Source of the DNA: Cordilura impudica
Lineage: Eukaryota; Arthropoda; Insecta; Diptera; Scathophagidae
Assembly (NCBI GenBank): GCA_963682025.1
Contig: OY821521.1
Location: 113,930,080 to 113,994,079 of the forward strand
Reading direction: 5' to 3'
Length of the DNA stretch: 64,000 bases
Shown: positions 41,939 through 53,074 of the stretch, piece by piece
How positions within the stretch are numbered: position 1 is the stretch's first letter
Layout: each line of letters opens with the position of its first letter
The notes under the pieces: model-generated
Databases searched by the model: none
The model's input: only the letters and a program-made list of their open reading frames with translations
Told to the model about the DNA's origin: nothing
Program-made: the position numbers and the translations under genes

Positions 41939-42347
41939 AATATATTGATAATATTTTATTAAATATATTAACACAACTATGAAAATAAAACGCCAGTTGC
42001 TTAGTTTAATGTCACTTCGTAATTGTCTTTATTTTTGTATATTTTCTCTTATATTAAATACATTTAATTATGTGTATAAAAGTACCTATGTAGACAAAAT
42101 GTACATGACCTGCATATGGGGTTGGCGTGATTTATGTATTGCACAATACATTTGCTGTATCGGCAATTGGTTAAACGCAAACATTTCCGTAAATAAATAC
42201 TGGCATTTACTTTATCAACAATAGCCATATCAGCAAATGTTTGTACTTAAACATATTTTGGTAGATGACTTGAGTCGTAAACTAAAAAACATTTGTTTAG
42301 TGACTAACTGAAGTCATCGTTCACTTTATGAACATAATCACGCTACA
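41939..42347 (-). repeat. 3' LTR of the 412/mdg1-like element
   Basis: 409 bp. Minus-strand start TGTAGCGTGATTATG. The match to 48424-48837 shows only scattered substitutions and small indels (for example GTCACTTCG against GTAACTTCG). Confidence 0.9.
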
Positions 42348-42358
42348 CCTCTCCTTTT
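42348..42358 (-). promoter_or_regulatory. Polypurine tract of the 412/mdg1-like element
   Basis: The minus strand AAAAGGAGAGG directly precedes TGTAGCG of the 3' LTR. Confidence 0.75.
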
Positions 42359-42752
42359 AATTTGAATGATCTTGTCATTCATAAAGTTGGTTATCATATT
42401 TTTAAAATTTTCGTATTTGTTACATTCTTGAATTGAATTGAATTTTATATGTAACAGCGATAGTAAAATAAAGATTCTTAAAGTATGTTGTTCTTTGATT
42501 TTAAGTTTATATGATTGTACATTTTTTTTTATTTATTACGAGTGGTTAAAAGTGACATTAATATTTAAGTAATTTAATTAAAACATGAATAAAGTTATTT
42601 AATGAACATGATAGTATTGTATTCCTTTTTTTTTTCATTTATTAAATTCATTTAAAATCTTGCATTGAGACAAATTCCAAAATTTTCTCATTAGGTGCCA
42701 TTCGTACTTTATTTATTTTATATTTGCCGGTTAGTGATTCTAACCTGGGGAA
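42359..42752. other. Internal 3' region of the LTR element, no gene
   Basis: A short frame near 42690-42750 on the minus strand may be the last piece of pol. Otherwise AT-rich. Confidence 0.35.
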
Positions 42753-42754
42753 TA

Positions 42755-44188
42755 CAGTAATACCCCGTGTTACGTACACTCGTTTTGCGTACACTCGCAC
42801 TTACGTACATCTCATTTTCATTCCCATTTGTCCATTATATGTACAATGATTCACGCTTACGTACAAGTAAATTTTTATACTTATATTTTTTCTAGTTTTG
42901 CAATTTATACAAAAAAAATTTTGTACTAGAATAACAAATTATGAATGTACAATGGAAACAACGTGTTTTTGTATGTGTGTACATTATTTCTATAAAACAT
43001 AAATTTTGTTATCGTATAAAAACGGAAAGTCCCCTTTTATATGAAACCTAAATTTCGAGTTGAGTTTTTACCTCCAAACACCACATCTATCCTTCAACCC
43101 ATAGACCAGTGTGCTATCGCGTCATTTAAACTGAACTATTTAAAAAAAACTTTCAGTAAAATAATTGCTGCAATTGACAGTAAAGAAGGTTCAGGTAGGG
43201 AAGTTTTCAAAAAAGTTTGGGCGGAATACAATATTTTAGATTGCATAAAAACAATTCAAGACACCTGGAATTATATTTCAGTTTCTACAATGAAAGAGGC
43301 ATGTAATAAATTATTTCCGCAAGAGACAAAAGATAGGGAAGGTTGTGAAGATAATAACGCTGAAATCGTTTGCAATATTGCAGATATGGCGCAACATCTG
43401 GAGTTAGAAGTAGATTCAAAGGATGTAGTTCAACTTGTAGCATCTACGATGAACCTCTCAACAATGAAGATCTTAAAATTAAGATTTAGTATGCAATGTC
43501 GCAGAAAATCCACTCAATCTGAAGGACTAACATCCAAAATTTTATGAGATGCTTTCCAATGTTTTCAAAATGGAATGGCTCCTTTTGAAAAATACGATCC
43601 AGATTTTGAGAGGAGTTCAAAGGTTAACAAAGACATTATTCGGAATTATACAGGGAAATGAAAAAACATAGTAAACAAAGCTCTTTAAAAGATTTTTTTG
43701 CTACAAAAACTATATCACCTGACCCACTAGCAAAAAAGCGTTTAGCGGTTCATTACACCACTTATGAATATACATCATCGAGCAATTAAATTTGAATTAC
43801 AACATTATACCAATTGAATTCTATATTTAAATACATCGCCCTCCCACCTAAGAGCACCCAACCGCTTATAGTTTCTGTGTGGATTTTTCAATTATACTCC
43901 TCCCTTCGCACAACCTCCACCCGTTATGTTTATTTTTTAAGTTTTGTTTAATATGTTTATGAATTTGTTTTTTGTTTTTTTTTTTAATACACGTTAAATA
44001 AAATATATAAACGTATGAAATAAAAGCGTAGAACTACATACATATATCCCTCTTTTTCTTTTTGTATATATATCTATTGTTTTAGTTTGTTTCAAACATA
44101 TTATAAAAGCAGTAGATTCGCTTTACGTACATTTTTGTTTTAGGTACACGTTCTGGTCCCGAAGTGTACGTAAGTGTGGGGTATTACG
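42755..44188 (+). mobile_element. pogo/Tigger-like element, internally deleted
   Basis: The ends CAGTAATACCCCGTG (42755) and, reverse complemented, CGTAATACCCCACAC (44188) are inverted with one base missing. Repeats of TTACGTACACT lie inside both ends. TA dinucleotides flank it (42753-42754 and 44189-44190). It encodes only the C-terminal part of a pogo-type transposase. 1434 bp. Confidence 0.85.
43041..43789 (+). pseudogene. pogo/Tigger-like transposase C-terminal part with PIP box
   Basis: The frame 43041-43547 starts at the last catalytic strand: VEFLPPNTTSILQPIDQCAIASFK, holding the third acidic residue of the DDD/E triad, followed by FSKIIAAID and an acidic region. After a stop at 43545 and shifts, the frame ends with KQSSLKDFFATK (43673-43708) and a stop at 43787-43789. 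QSSLKDFF is a perfect Q-x-x-L-x-x-F-F PCNA-interaction motif, a known feature of pogo-family transposases. The helix-turn-helix domains and first two catalytic residues are deleted. Confidence 0.85.
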
Positions 44189-44225
44189 TAATTGTTCGAA
44201 GTCAATTTTTCCTTTAGCAAATAAA

Positions 44226-44891
44226 TCAGTTATTAATATTTTCTCTACTTTCCTTTTGCCATGTTTCAATAAACAATGTACATTTTTCAGGATGCAACTT
44301 CAAATTGTGTTTTCGGCAAAGATCAAAAATATCTGTTAAATTGGTCAACATATGTTTTGCAGAGCAGCCCAACACAACTAAGTCATCCATGTATAGAAAT
44401 GCCTGTGATGGTCTCAAACCAGTGAATGCTAGAGCCATCATACGTTGAAACGAATTTGGAGCTATCTTTAGTCCTTAAGGGAGTCGTTTGAAATGATAAG
44501 AGCCATTTTCAGTTAAAAATGATGCAATGTCTCTTGAATCTTCATGTAGCTCAATTTGGGGAAAACCTGACATCAAGTCAATGCACGAAAAGTATTTTGC
44601 TCTTCCTAATTGGTCAAGAATATCCTCTATTCTCTTATTCACTTGGCGGTAGTCTACAACTAATCGCCATCTTCTCTCATTTGAATTTGGGAGTCCTTTT
44701 TTCGGTACTATCAATAGTGGGCTTTTGTATTCCGAGGTTGATGTTTCTACGATATCATCGTCTATTAACTTTTTAACTTCTAATTTTTGTGAATGTGGGA
44801 TCCTATAATTTTTTATATATGTTGGTGTGCTATCACCCAACCTTAAATGTTGTTTGTAAAAATTGTTTGTGGAAATTGTCTCCGTTTCCAA
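44226..44891 (-). pseudogene. Reverse transcriptase of the 412/mdg1-like element
   Basis: The minus frame 44891-44475 has the RT entry (YIKNYRIPHSQK), SPLLIVPKK, WRLVVDYRQVN and CIDLMSGFPQI with the first catalytic Asp. A stop at 44477 (after FKRLP) is followed by GLKIAPNSFQRMM and, in 44441-44226, AFLYMDDLVVLG with the Asp pair (YMDD) and HPEKCTLF. It then runs out about 40 bp from the pogo-like insertion. Thumb, RNase H and integrase are missing. Confidence 0.85.
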
Positions 44892-44951
44892 AGCGAATAT
44901 ATCAGAATGATTTGTGCATCAGTTCATTTTTAAACTCCTTAGGAAAATTTT

Positions 44952-45683
44952 TTATAACTTTTCAAAAATTTTATCCTCTCTTTTGTCCTTATTTTGGTCC
45001 ATGCCCGGATATATAATATCATACTTGTCCAAATTCTGAGTTTCAATGTCATTAATATTTATCGATATGTTTTCTTTGTTAGTATTAAGAATTCTAACGT
45101 ATGCGTTATCTCGTCGCACTAATGTATTCGCTATGTACACGCCTGGTTCTATCTCTTGGTTCTTTACTAGTAATTCCCCATAGGGAGTGGTAAAAGGTAT
45201 CCTGCGTATTACTTGAGCTCTCGCCGGTAAGAGAACACAGTCATTTGAGTATGTGTGATGTATCGGAATTTTTATGGTCCAAAAATTTTGAGGTCTCATG
45301 ATAAGACATTCCTTATGTTCCATAAAATCAATGGTACAATTAAAGTTTTTCAAAAAATTCATCCCTACGATTCCGCTACATGGTATCGGGAAGTCATTGT
45401 GTACTGCACCTCTGTAACGATTGTCAATACGATAATTGGTACCCTCATTATCATTTTGTCTATATCTGTTATTCCCGTAGTTGTTCCTGCCTCTACCTCT
45501 GGAGTTGTTACCTTCTCGGTAGCTTACTTGGCGACTCTTGTACCAACTACTATTATTATTTCGAAAATTTCTATTATTGTTGCCACGATACAAATTATCT
45601 TGCTGTCTGTAATACAGCACAGTATCCTTGCTTCCAGGTGTTTCCGTGCATGTTTCAATAAATTTTTGTATTGCTTGGCTCAA
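44952..45683 (-). pseudogene. Gag C-terminus fused to protease remnant
   Basis: The minus-strand ORF of 243 codons begins in gag (QAIQKFIETCTETPG), passes an Asn/Arg/Gly-rich RNA-binding box (SRGRGRNNYGNNRYRQN, residues about 60-90) and goes straight into FPIPCSGIVGMNFLKNFNC, the last strand of a retropepsin. The DTG/DSG active-site strand that should precede it is absent, so a deletion joined gag to the protease tail. The rest (LLPARAQVIRRIPF and an EIEPGVYIANTLV block) is the protease-RT linker typical of the 412 group. Confidence 0.75.
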
Positions 45684-47284
45684 AGAAGTAAACTGCCCCG
45701 CTTCTCCTTAATTTGTATTAAAGTTGTTTCATCTGTTATCAGCTGCATTCCGGTTCCTTTTAGCTGTGCCTTAATAAATGAAACCGCTATTATTTCGTGT
45801 GGTCCTTTCAGTTGGTTAATCATTATTAGGCCATCGATGAAGCTCTGTAAGTCCTTCACATCCCCATCATAGTAAGAAATAAACTTGGATGCCGTGTCTA
45901 CAAATTGCTCCACTGTTTGTGCCATGTCTACTTCTTCTTGGTTTACTACTTTGTTGGTTACTTCCTTCAAAAATTTTCGTACTCTTTTTCCTTCTGTATC
46001 AGTTACACTTGTATCCTCACCTTCTTCAACTGGTTCGGAACTTAGTTCCGGATTTATTATAATTAGCTTATTAAATCGAAATTGATTTGTTCCGTATAAT
46101 CATGTGCTATACTTTCCTTTATACCATATTTATCATATATTTTTAACAATCCATCTCGAACATCCCAATATATGTCAATAACTATTTTCAAATGTTCCTT
46201 TGTATAATTCAATTTGTATATTGAAACTAGTGCTGCTATTTTGTTATAGTCGTCAATCAAGTCTTTACCATATCATCTCGTATATATACATTCTTGTTGA
46301 AACATTTATAAGCCTTTTTGAAATCTTTATAAAAATATTGTATGGTGCTATTAATTAGTTCCCATTTGTCACTCATCACTTGATAGAATAATGGTTCTAA
46401 TTATCATTGTGACATTTTATAATGAATATATAAAATGGTTATAAAATAATAAAGACTGCGATTATGAATTTTCTAATCAGATTGTGCTTCTTTCCTTCTT
46501 TTTTATTGTTAATCCGAGTAAGTAAAATTAAAAAATATATTTTGTTGTTCCATAGGCTGTTCTCATTCTATATTCATATTTTGTCCGATTAACCTGTAGA
46601 TAGATTTTTTCCCCTTTTCCCATGACGAATTTGAATTATCTGTTCTCTTTTCTCCGCTTTCTATGTTGGCATTTTTAAATCTTCTACTCCGTTTATGAAC
46701 CAACCTTCCTTTGCTAGCCTTAGGATTTCCCTGTCTAATTTTTACAATGTATTCTGGGGGTTGTCTGTTCAATTTGGCTAGTATATGTTTTCTTGTTCTT
46801 CTAGGCATTGTCTTTATTTCCTTAATTTTATTTAACTCTATATTTACTAATAAGTGTTCTTCCTGTACCTTCAGTATTCTGGAGTTCCTACCGCTAGTTG
46901 TTCAATTTTCTGTCTTAATTTCCTACAATCGTTCCTTATACGTTTTATAACGCCCCCTCTTATTTTTCCTGTTCCTAGTTTTCACGTCCTCTCCTATAGG
47001 GGTATTTTCATTATCAGTTGGATCCCTAATAATTTTAATTGTTGGACTACTTATGTTGATATCTATAAAGTCCCTGGGGATATCCACACAAAAGCTATTT
47101 TTCCTATAGTCTTCTAATGCTTTATTTGATCTATGTTTTCAATAATTTTCCTTAGAGTTGGAAAACCTCTTTTGGGGATAGTGGTTAGTTTTTCCTCTGC
47201 TTCACGTAGTTTTTTATATTCGGGTTGTCTTTTCCTATATTCTAGTATTTTTAATTTCTTTGGTCCAACTTTATTCTGATCCAT
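45684..47284 (-). pseudogene. Gag of the 412/mdg1-like element (fragmented)
   Basis: It probably starts at ATG 47284 (DQNKVGPKKLKILEYRKRQ), with further blocks at 46808-46563 (basic, RRTRKHILAKLNRQP), 46260-46063 (IDDYNKIAALVSIYKLNY) and 45970-45680 (FVDTASKFISYYDG...LQSFIDGLIMINQLKGPHE, a capsid-like helical pattern). Many shifts separate them. No zinc knuckle is seen, which fits the 412/mdg1 group, where an Arg/Gly box replaces it. Confidence 0.6.
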
Positions 47285-47353
47285 ATTTTAAAAATCTTAA
47301 ATCTTATCTAAATGGTTTGCTACTGACGCATCTCTAAAATAGTTTTTCCTTAG

Positions 47354-47515
47354 TTATTTCTTATGTAATTGGTATAAAATTGTAGCTAGTTGTGCTGCTG
47401 TAATTATTATTATTATGATTAAATAAGTATCCGTGGAGGAAGAGGGTTGCGGCATTTCTATCTCGTTTATAACGTTAGCATTTGGTCTATCTATCTTCGA
47501 TTGGGGCTTTCCCAT
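47354..47515 (-). CDS. Small ORF with a predicted membrane segment, upstream of gag
   Basis: ATG 47515 opens 53 codons starting MGKPQSK, then a polar stretch, then YLIIIIIITAAQLATIL (residues 31-47), a clear hydrophobic helix, and a basic end. It sits in the leader between the PBS and gag of the LTR element and is intact while gag is broken. N-terminal Gly2 with Ser6 faintly recalls a myristoylation site, but Lys3 is unfavourable. Its length makes chance openness possible. Function unknown. Confidence 0.4.
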   Translation of the reverse strand: MGKPQSKIDRPNANVINEIEMPQPSSSTDTYLIIIIIITAAQLATILYQLHKK

Positions 47516-48403
47516 TTTCGCGATAAAACAAAAAACAAGTTTACGAAAAAATTTATCAATTTAATAAAAAAAAAAAATAACAATATATCATTATCAATTT
47601 AAAAAATATTTCTCTCTCTAGAATAAATTTCATAGAAATATATCTATATAAGATTATCAATTTAAAAATTAAAAAAAAAAATGATTATCAATTTAAAAGG
47701 AATATATACCTTTTTTTAAATCAAGCATAAAATTTCATTATTTTTGAAATATAAAAATGATATAAAAATGTATTTATGGAAAATATTTTATTAATTAGTT
47801 GATTGCAGCACTTGTTGCCGCGATCATCCGTGTTTACTTTATAAAAAAAATAAATGTTATTTAGATTGATTGCAGGCCGCGATCTTCCTTGTTTTATAAA
47901 AATTTAAAATTAAAATTGAGTAAAATTTAAAATTAAAATAAATTAAATACTTATTACGTTGATGATCCCATAGCTATTGATATAAAAATGTCCGGTTGCT
48001 GATAATTTTTGATGTTGTTGTATAGCTGTTGCCGCTGTTGGTGGCAAAATACTCCGTTGCTGATGAAACACAACGTTGCAGGTGTATCGGCCACACCTGG
48101 TACTTCTTTCTTTAACCAAAGAGTTAAAGTTTATTTTAGGTAGAAACGTATAATTCGGTGATGATTCCGTATAAATTCCACGAGCATTTCATGATCTTCT
48201 AGTTAGCAGAAAATTGTAGTTTATGTTTTATTAATTTTTATTTATTTGTTTCACGGCTATTTGTTTCACTGATAGCTTTTTATGTTCATTGTATATAAAA
48301 AAAAATTTTTAAGGGGGTTTTTGTTAATTTAGTTTTTAAAATCCCTCCTTATTTCTCTTTTTTTTGTCCTTTAAATTTTATCAACAAGGGAGCACGTCAC
48401 GGC
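47516..48403. other. Leader region of the 412/mdg1-like element
   Basis: A long AT-rich leader with repeated ATCAATTTAAAA motifs on the plus strand (47555-47700) and two diverged GATTGCAG...CGCGATC blocks (47800-47900). Long leaders are usual in this group. No gene. Confidence 0.5.
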
Positions 48404-48420
48404 TCCTGGCAGGATCGCCA
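48404..48420 (-). promoter_or_regulatory. Primer-binding site, tRNA-Arg-like
   Basis: The minus strand TGGCGATCCTGCCAGGA begins three bases after the LTR. It agrees at about 14 of 17 positions with the tRNA-Arg complement used by 412 and mdg1 as I recall it. Confidence 0.65.
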
Positions 48421-48423
48421 TAT

Positions 48424-48837
48424 AAGATATTGATAATATTTTATTAAATATATTAACGCAACTATGAAAATAAAACGCCAGTTGCTTAGTTTAATGTAAC
48501 TTCGTAATTGTCTTTATTTTTGTATTTTTTCTCTTATATTTAATTAACATTTAATTATTATGTGTATAAAGGTACCTATGTAGACAAAATATACATGACC
48601 TACATATGGGGTTGGCGTGATTTATGTATTGCACAATACATTTGCTGTATCGGCAGTTGGTTAAACGCAAACATTTCCTTTAACAAATACGGGCATTGAC
48701 TTTATCAACAATAGCCGTATCAGCAAATGTTTGTACTTAAACATATTTTGGTCGATGACTTGAGTCGTAAACTAAAATACATTTGTTTAGTGACTAACTG
48801 AAGTCATCGTTCACTTTATGAACATAATCACGCTACA
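48424..48837 (-). repeat. 5' LTR of the 412/mdg1-like element
   Basis: 414 bp, TGTAGCGTGATTATG at the minus-strand start. The pair partner is 41939-42347. Confidence 0.9.
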
Positions 48838-48841
48838 CTAT

Positions 48842-50692
48842 TATGTGATCGAATAAACTGAATGCGACACATTCTTCATTGAGATAATATAGGTGATTAA
48901 TGACTTTAGCAATGGCTCTATTTGTATATTTACTTTTTTTATAATTTTCCAAATTTCTCAAAAATAATAAATAGTTTATGGGAGCTTGATCAGCTTTATC
49001 TGCTTTGAACCAGAAAAACGCATAATATTATTAAAAAGCCTGCAACTTCAACTAAACCACTCATTTCCAAGTCTGTGATTTCTGGAAATTGATTGCAGTA
49101 TATTCCTTTTCCATCCATCTGGCTAAATGAAGACCATTTTGTCGTCATTTCGAGGAAAGTCGTATTTAACTTTTATTCGCAAAATCTGATATTACAGTGC
49201 ATTCATCTCCTAATATTTCTCTTATTCGAGGTATCGTTAACCTCGTCAAATAATCATCTTTTTTATATTCAGCCTGATTACTGGGCCAATTGAAGCACAT
49301 ATTTTTGTTTCATTGAAAACAGCTACAAGAACTATTTCAAATATATGGTGTCTGCAACATAGAAATAAAATGTCCCCTCTTTTCTTTTTTTCTCAAATAG
49401 TGCAAGCGCCTTTGAATTTGCCGGTGTTTGAAGCAGTTGCGTCAAACAGAAATGCCTCGATTCTATCTAAAATTTGGTTCCTTTCTAAAGAATCATAAAC
49501 GGCAGAGGCTATTTCCACGCCAGTTCCAGATGGTATATAAGGAATATTAATTATTTGTTCAATATTAGGAACAGTTGCAATAATAGAGAGCCGGTCTTGT
49601 TTTTTCCAGATATGCCAGATAAAAGTTTTGTATCCCAGTGAATTGTAAGTGGCTGAGCATTGGTTCTAAATTTTAAACCGATTCGTGTACTATTTACTTT
49701 TCTAAAGGCATCTCGTTGTTGATAAATAGAAGTGTGATTAATAACATACCATCCAAAATTGCAATTATCATTTGAACAGTATCTCTTAAGTTTAATTTTA
49801 ATGTATCTAAAACTGCAGCAATTCTAAGTGTTAAAATCTCTTTAGATGGTCTTTTTGTTTTTAAGGTATTCTCCTTCTCATTACTTCTGTAATATGATCA
49901 TTATCTTCCATATATTCGCCGTTTTCAGATTCGTCATGTCTTGCTACATTCGTAATAAATTCTTAAGAAGAAGTGGGGTAATCTGTCTATTAAAATAATT
50001 GTTTACATATCGTCCTCTATTATGTAAACAACAACAGTTTAAAGTTTTTTGTTTTTTATGTCAACATTTAATATATTCCCAGATGATGACATTCGAAGAA
50101 TGTCGAAATATTGGATAATAAATAAATTTTTATAACAAAATTAGACCTCGAACTCAAGCATTTTTATTCATTATTTCACATTTATAAAAATTTTTAATTT
50201 TAAGCTAATTTAAAAGAGATGGTAATTTTGACACCCGTTGCACGACAGGGTTAAATTTACTGAAAATAATTCAGACTACTTTTGAAAATTCTCAGATCAC
50301 AAGTTCGTCAACAATTTTAATGAAAATACGTGAAAAACGATCATTTTAGAACAATTATAGTTAAATATGAAGAACTTCCCCCGAATTGAACTTTGACCTC
50401 AAAGGTGCAAGGCTTAGAGTTAGTCGATTTGGTTCATTTTTCCGGCATGCATGTTCTACACTATGTGGCACAGTTCAAATTTTTGTTGAATTCAGAAACA
50501 AAACGAATATTTAGCTACACTGTAGTTAAATATACATAATTTCCCAAAAGTTGAATTTTTACCTCAAAGGTGCACGTGATTGAGTTATCCGATTTGGCTC
50601 AAACTTTCAGCATGCGAGTCTTAAACCAACATGGTCACATATCTTGAAAATTCCGAAAAAAAATTTTGCCCATAAAGTTCATTGTCGCCCTA
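48842..50692 (-). pseudogene. HWDGK-family transposase, copy 3 (degenerate), with terminal repeat
   Basis: Conceptual minus-strand reading from about 49730: PLTIHWDTKLL, NIPYIPSGTGVEIASAVYDSL, RIEAFLFDATASNTGKFKGAC (about 49430), CCRHHIFEIVLVAVF, ARWMEKEYTA (about 49110) and NHLYYLNEECVAFSLFDH (48900-48845). Stops interrupt it, for example at the end of the KFKGAC block. The same motifs in the same order occur in copies 1 and 2. Upstream lie two imperfect 180-bp repeats (50320-50680, each with TTGACCTCAAAGGTGCA-like cores) and the end TCGCCCTA at 50692, which mirrors the TAGGG terminus of copy 1. The 3' part was split by the LTR insertion. Confidence 0.65.
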
Positions 50693-50714
50693 ATATACAG
50701 TTTACGCAGTATGT

Positions 50715-53074
50715 CTAGCGATTGTTGGTAGTCCTCACGCTCTTTCCAGGTTTCGGGTCAGTAACCGTAAAATCTTTTGACAATCCGAATCGTTCGAAAA
50801 ATTTTGAAGTCTGTTCTTGATTTATTTGTTTCGATGCAAAGGTAATTCTTTTCACACCTTCGAAGCCAACAACATGTACTGGATGGGAACGGTCGTGGTT
50901 GCTACTATCCTCCAAATCATCTTCGTATTCTTCCTCGATATTATCCACATCCCCTTCTTCATCACTGTCTTCGTCGGACGAGACTTCCATCTCATCGTCG
51001 GACAACTCTTCTTAGTATTCTTCTTTCTCTTCCTTCTTCTCTTCCATTTTCCGCTTGATGTCACAGGGGATATTCGGATCAAATAAACCAAGAGCAACTG
51101 CTTCACCACTGAATTACCAGAGATTTCCACAGAATCTTTTTACCAATCGTTGAGACACAATTTGATAAATTGAATCATTTCCAACAATCACTTTAAAAAA
51201 TTCAAATCATTATTTGTGGGGCTTCGGTTGCTCTGGTGGTGCAAAACCAAGCTTTCACGTAAAGTGTTATGATGAAAATAGTAACATCGCGAAGTCCATT
51301 TAATTCTTTTTTTGTTTAAACAGAGATGTTTTCGGAACAAAAACATTTTTGGGCAGTATATACCTTTCGCCATCCATCGAGCATGACTGATGGGTCCTGG
51401 TGGGCTGAAACGATAATTCGGAATATTTTCACCAAGAAACAATAAAACAATTTCAAGGAACTCATAGTCGTCTCTGGGTTGTTTCTCATTCAACTGAGCC
51501 AAATAAAACGACTTGATCTCCATTTGAACTTGAACTGATATTTTAGCTGCGACTTCATCTTCTATGCCTGAACGGAAAGGTTTGTGTTTAATATTTTCCC
51601 CTTGTTCTTTAAAACGGGCAAACATTGGCACTCCTGGCCCAGACGTTTTGCCGAATTTAACTTCAAAAACTTCTTTTAACTGCAGTTCATAAATATGATA
51701 TCTGCACGGCAGGTAGAAAAGATCTCGTTCCAGTATTTGCTCAAGCAATAGCGCCTTGGAATTGGCCAGTGTTCGTTGAGGTGATGTCGAATAATATAGC
51801 TTGGACACGGTCAGTGATTTTCCACTCAAGCAAAAGCCCATTAATTGCCTCTGCAATACGTTTGGCTTTTCCCTTAACCGACGGTATCTTTGGCACGCCC
51901 AAGTGCTGCTTGATTCCATCATACGTTACGATAACAGGAAGTCGATAATTTTTTTCCGCCGCCTTGCAAGTCCGCCAACATTTTGCCATCCCAGTGCACG
52001 TTGAAAAATTTCGCCTCAGCCAACTAAAAACGTATAAATATTAATTACCTATTACACATTTTACAGAAATATAATTTTTTTTATAAATTACATACTTGTG
52101 GGGTTTCCTTTAGTAATGCAGCAATCTGCTGTCGATTTTGTGTACAGGCTTGTCGAAGGGACTTCCGATTGATGATATACATTCTTGGGTCACGTTGAAA
52201 AGCTCTTGCCGCAGCAATCATTATACGAACTGCTGCTATGTCAGCTGTCTTACATCTGTCGAAAACAGATACTAGTTCCGGAGTTATGCATTCAATTCTG
52301 CCCCTAGTTCTTTTTGTTAGTCTCTTACGCAAAACCATTTCGTCGTTGGCAACTTCATGCGCAGTGTCTAATTAACTAGATTCGGAGGATGAAAACTTGC
52401 TAACTGAAATTGCACATAACACATATATTATTTTATTATGTATGAAATGAATAGGCCAACCAGAAGCATATTTTTGGTTGCCCTGGTAAAAAATAATAAC
52501 AGTCACCCGCTGTTGCGACTTCGTTTTGAAGTTTCGCTCGCTTTGTCCGTTCTTCTTCTTCATTTTCTCGTTCCACTCGTCTTTTCTGTAAATTGGCAAA
52601 ATTTTCGTCAATACCGGCCATATATCCTGGACGCCCCTTCTCTCTTTGCATTTGCAAAAATACAGCATCTTCCGGATCAGTTACCATTTTAAGTGCATTG
52701 GCATGTGCGATGTCAAAAAGGTCATCCAATTTTTCAACAAACTCCTCTTTTTTTTGTTTTTCACCGCCTCTCAAAGTATTCTTTTGCAAGGAATACCATT
52801 CAGTGAACAACGATAAAACTTTTCTTTTAACATCACCTCTGTGTTTTGTGGGAATAAACACTTGACGCCAAAAAATCATGACAGTGGCAGTCACCAAGTA
52901 TGCACTTTCGTCACGACTTATTTTACGCTGCCCAGTTCCATAAAAGTACATCTTGAGCACTTGTTTTCTAGATGGCAATTTTGTTCCCATTATATTCGAA
53001 CACGGTTGTCCGATTAAAAAAAGTTCGGTACGCGATCTTAAACTTTTAGCAACGCCGGTCGATGTTGATGCCAT
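50715..53074 (-). pseudogene. HWDGK-family transposase, copy 2, with two introns
   Basis: Exon 1 runs from ATG 53074 to about 52507 (FDDLFDIAHANAL matches copy 1 closely as LDDLFDIAHANAL). Intron 1 is 52506-52404 (GTGACT...TTTCAG). Exon 2 is 52403-52096 (SKFSSSESS, a stop, then RGRIECITPELVSVFDRCK). Intron 2 is 52095-52024 (GTATGT...TTTTAG). Exon 3 starts AEAKFFNVHWDGKML (52020) and proceeds, with shifts, through GVPKIPS, RVQAILFDITSTNTG, LPCRYHIYELQL, RDDYEFLEIVLLFLGENIP, HARWMAKGIY and LGLFDP to an acidic C-terminus ending at 50715. At least four frameshifts or stops. Terminal repeats were not found. Confidence 0.7.

Larger units (their letters stand above)
41939..48837 (-). mobile_element. 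412/mdg1-like LTR retrotransposon with pogo-like insertion
   Basis: The LTRs 41939-42347 and 48424-48837 are close to identical. Flanks CTAT at 41935-41938 and 48838-48841 form a 4-bp duplication. On the minus strand: 5' LTR, PBS resembling tRNA-Arg, a small membrane ORF, gag, protease remnant, RT with YMDD, PPT and 3' LTR. RNase H and integrase are gone, and the RT ends about 40 bp before the pogo-like element at 42755-44188. The catalytic end of the protease is also deleted. It inserted in a degenerate HWDGK-family transposase gene. Confidence 0.85.

Noticed and set aside
42771..42806. Promoter or operator palindromes (TTACGTACACT/TTACGTAC)
   Set aside because: They are part of the pogo-like terminal repeats and are mirrored at the other end.
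45255..45872. Plus-strand 205-codon ORF with hydrophobic segments
   Set aside because: It runs opposite the gag-protease frame of the 412-like element; its Val/Ile/Ser richness mirrors the Asn/Tyr/Arg codons of that frame.
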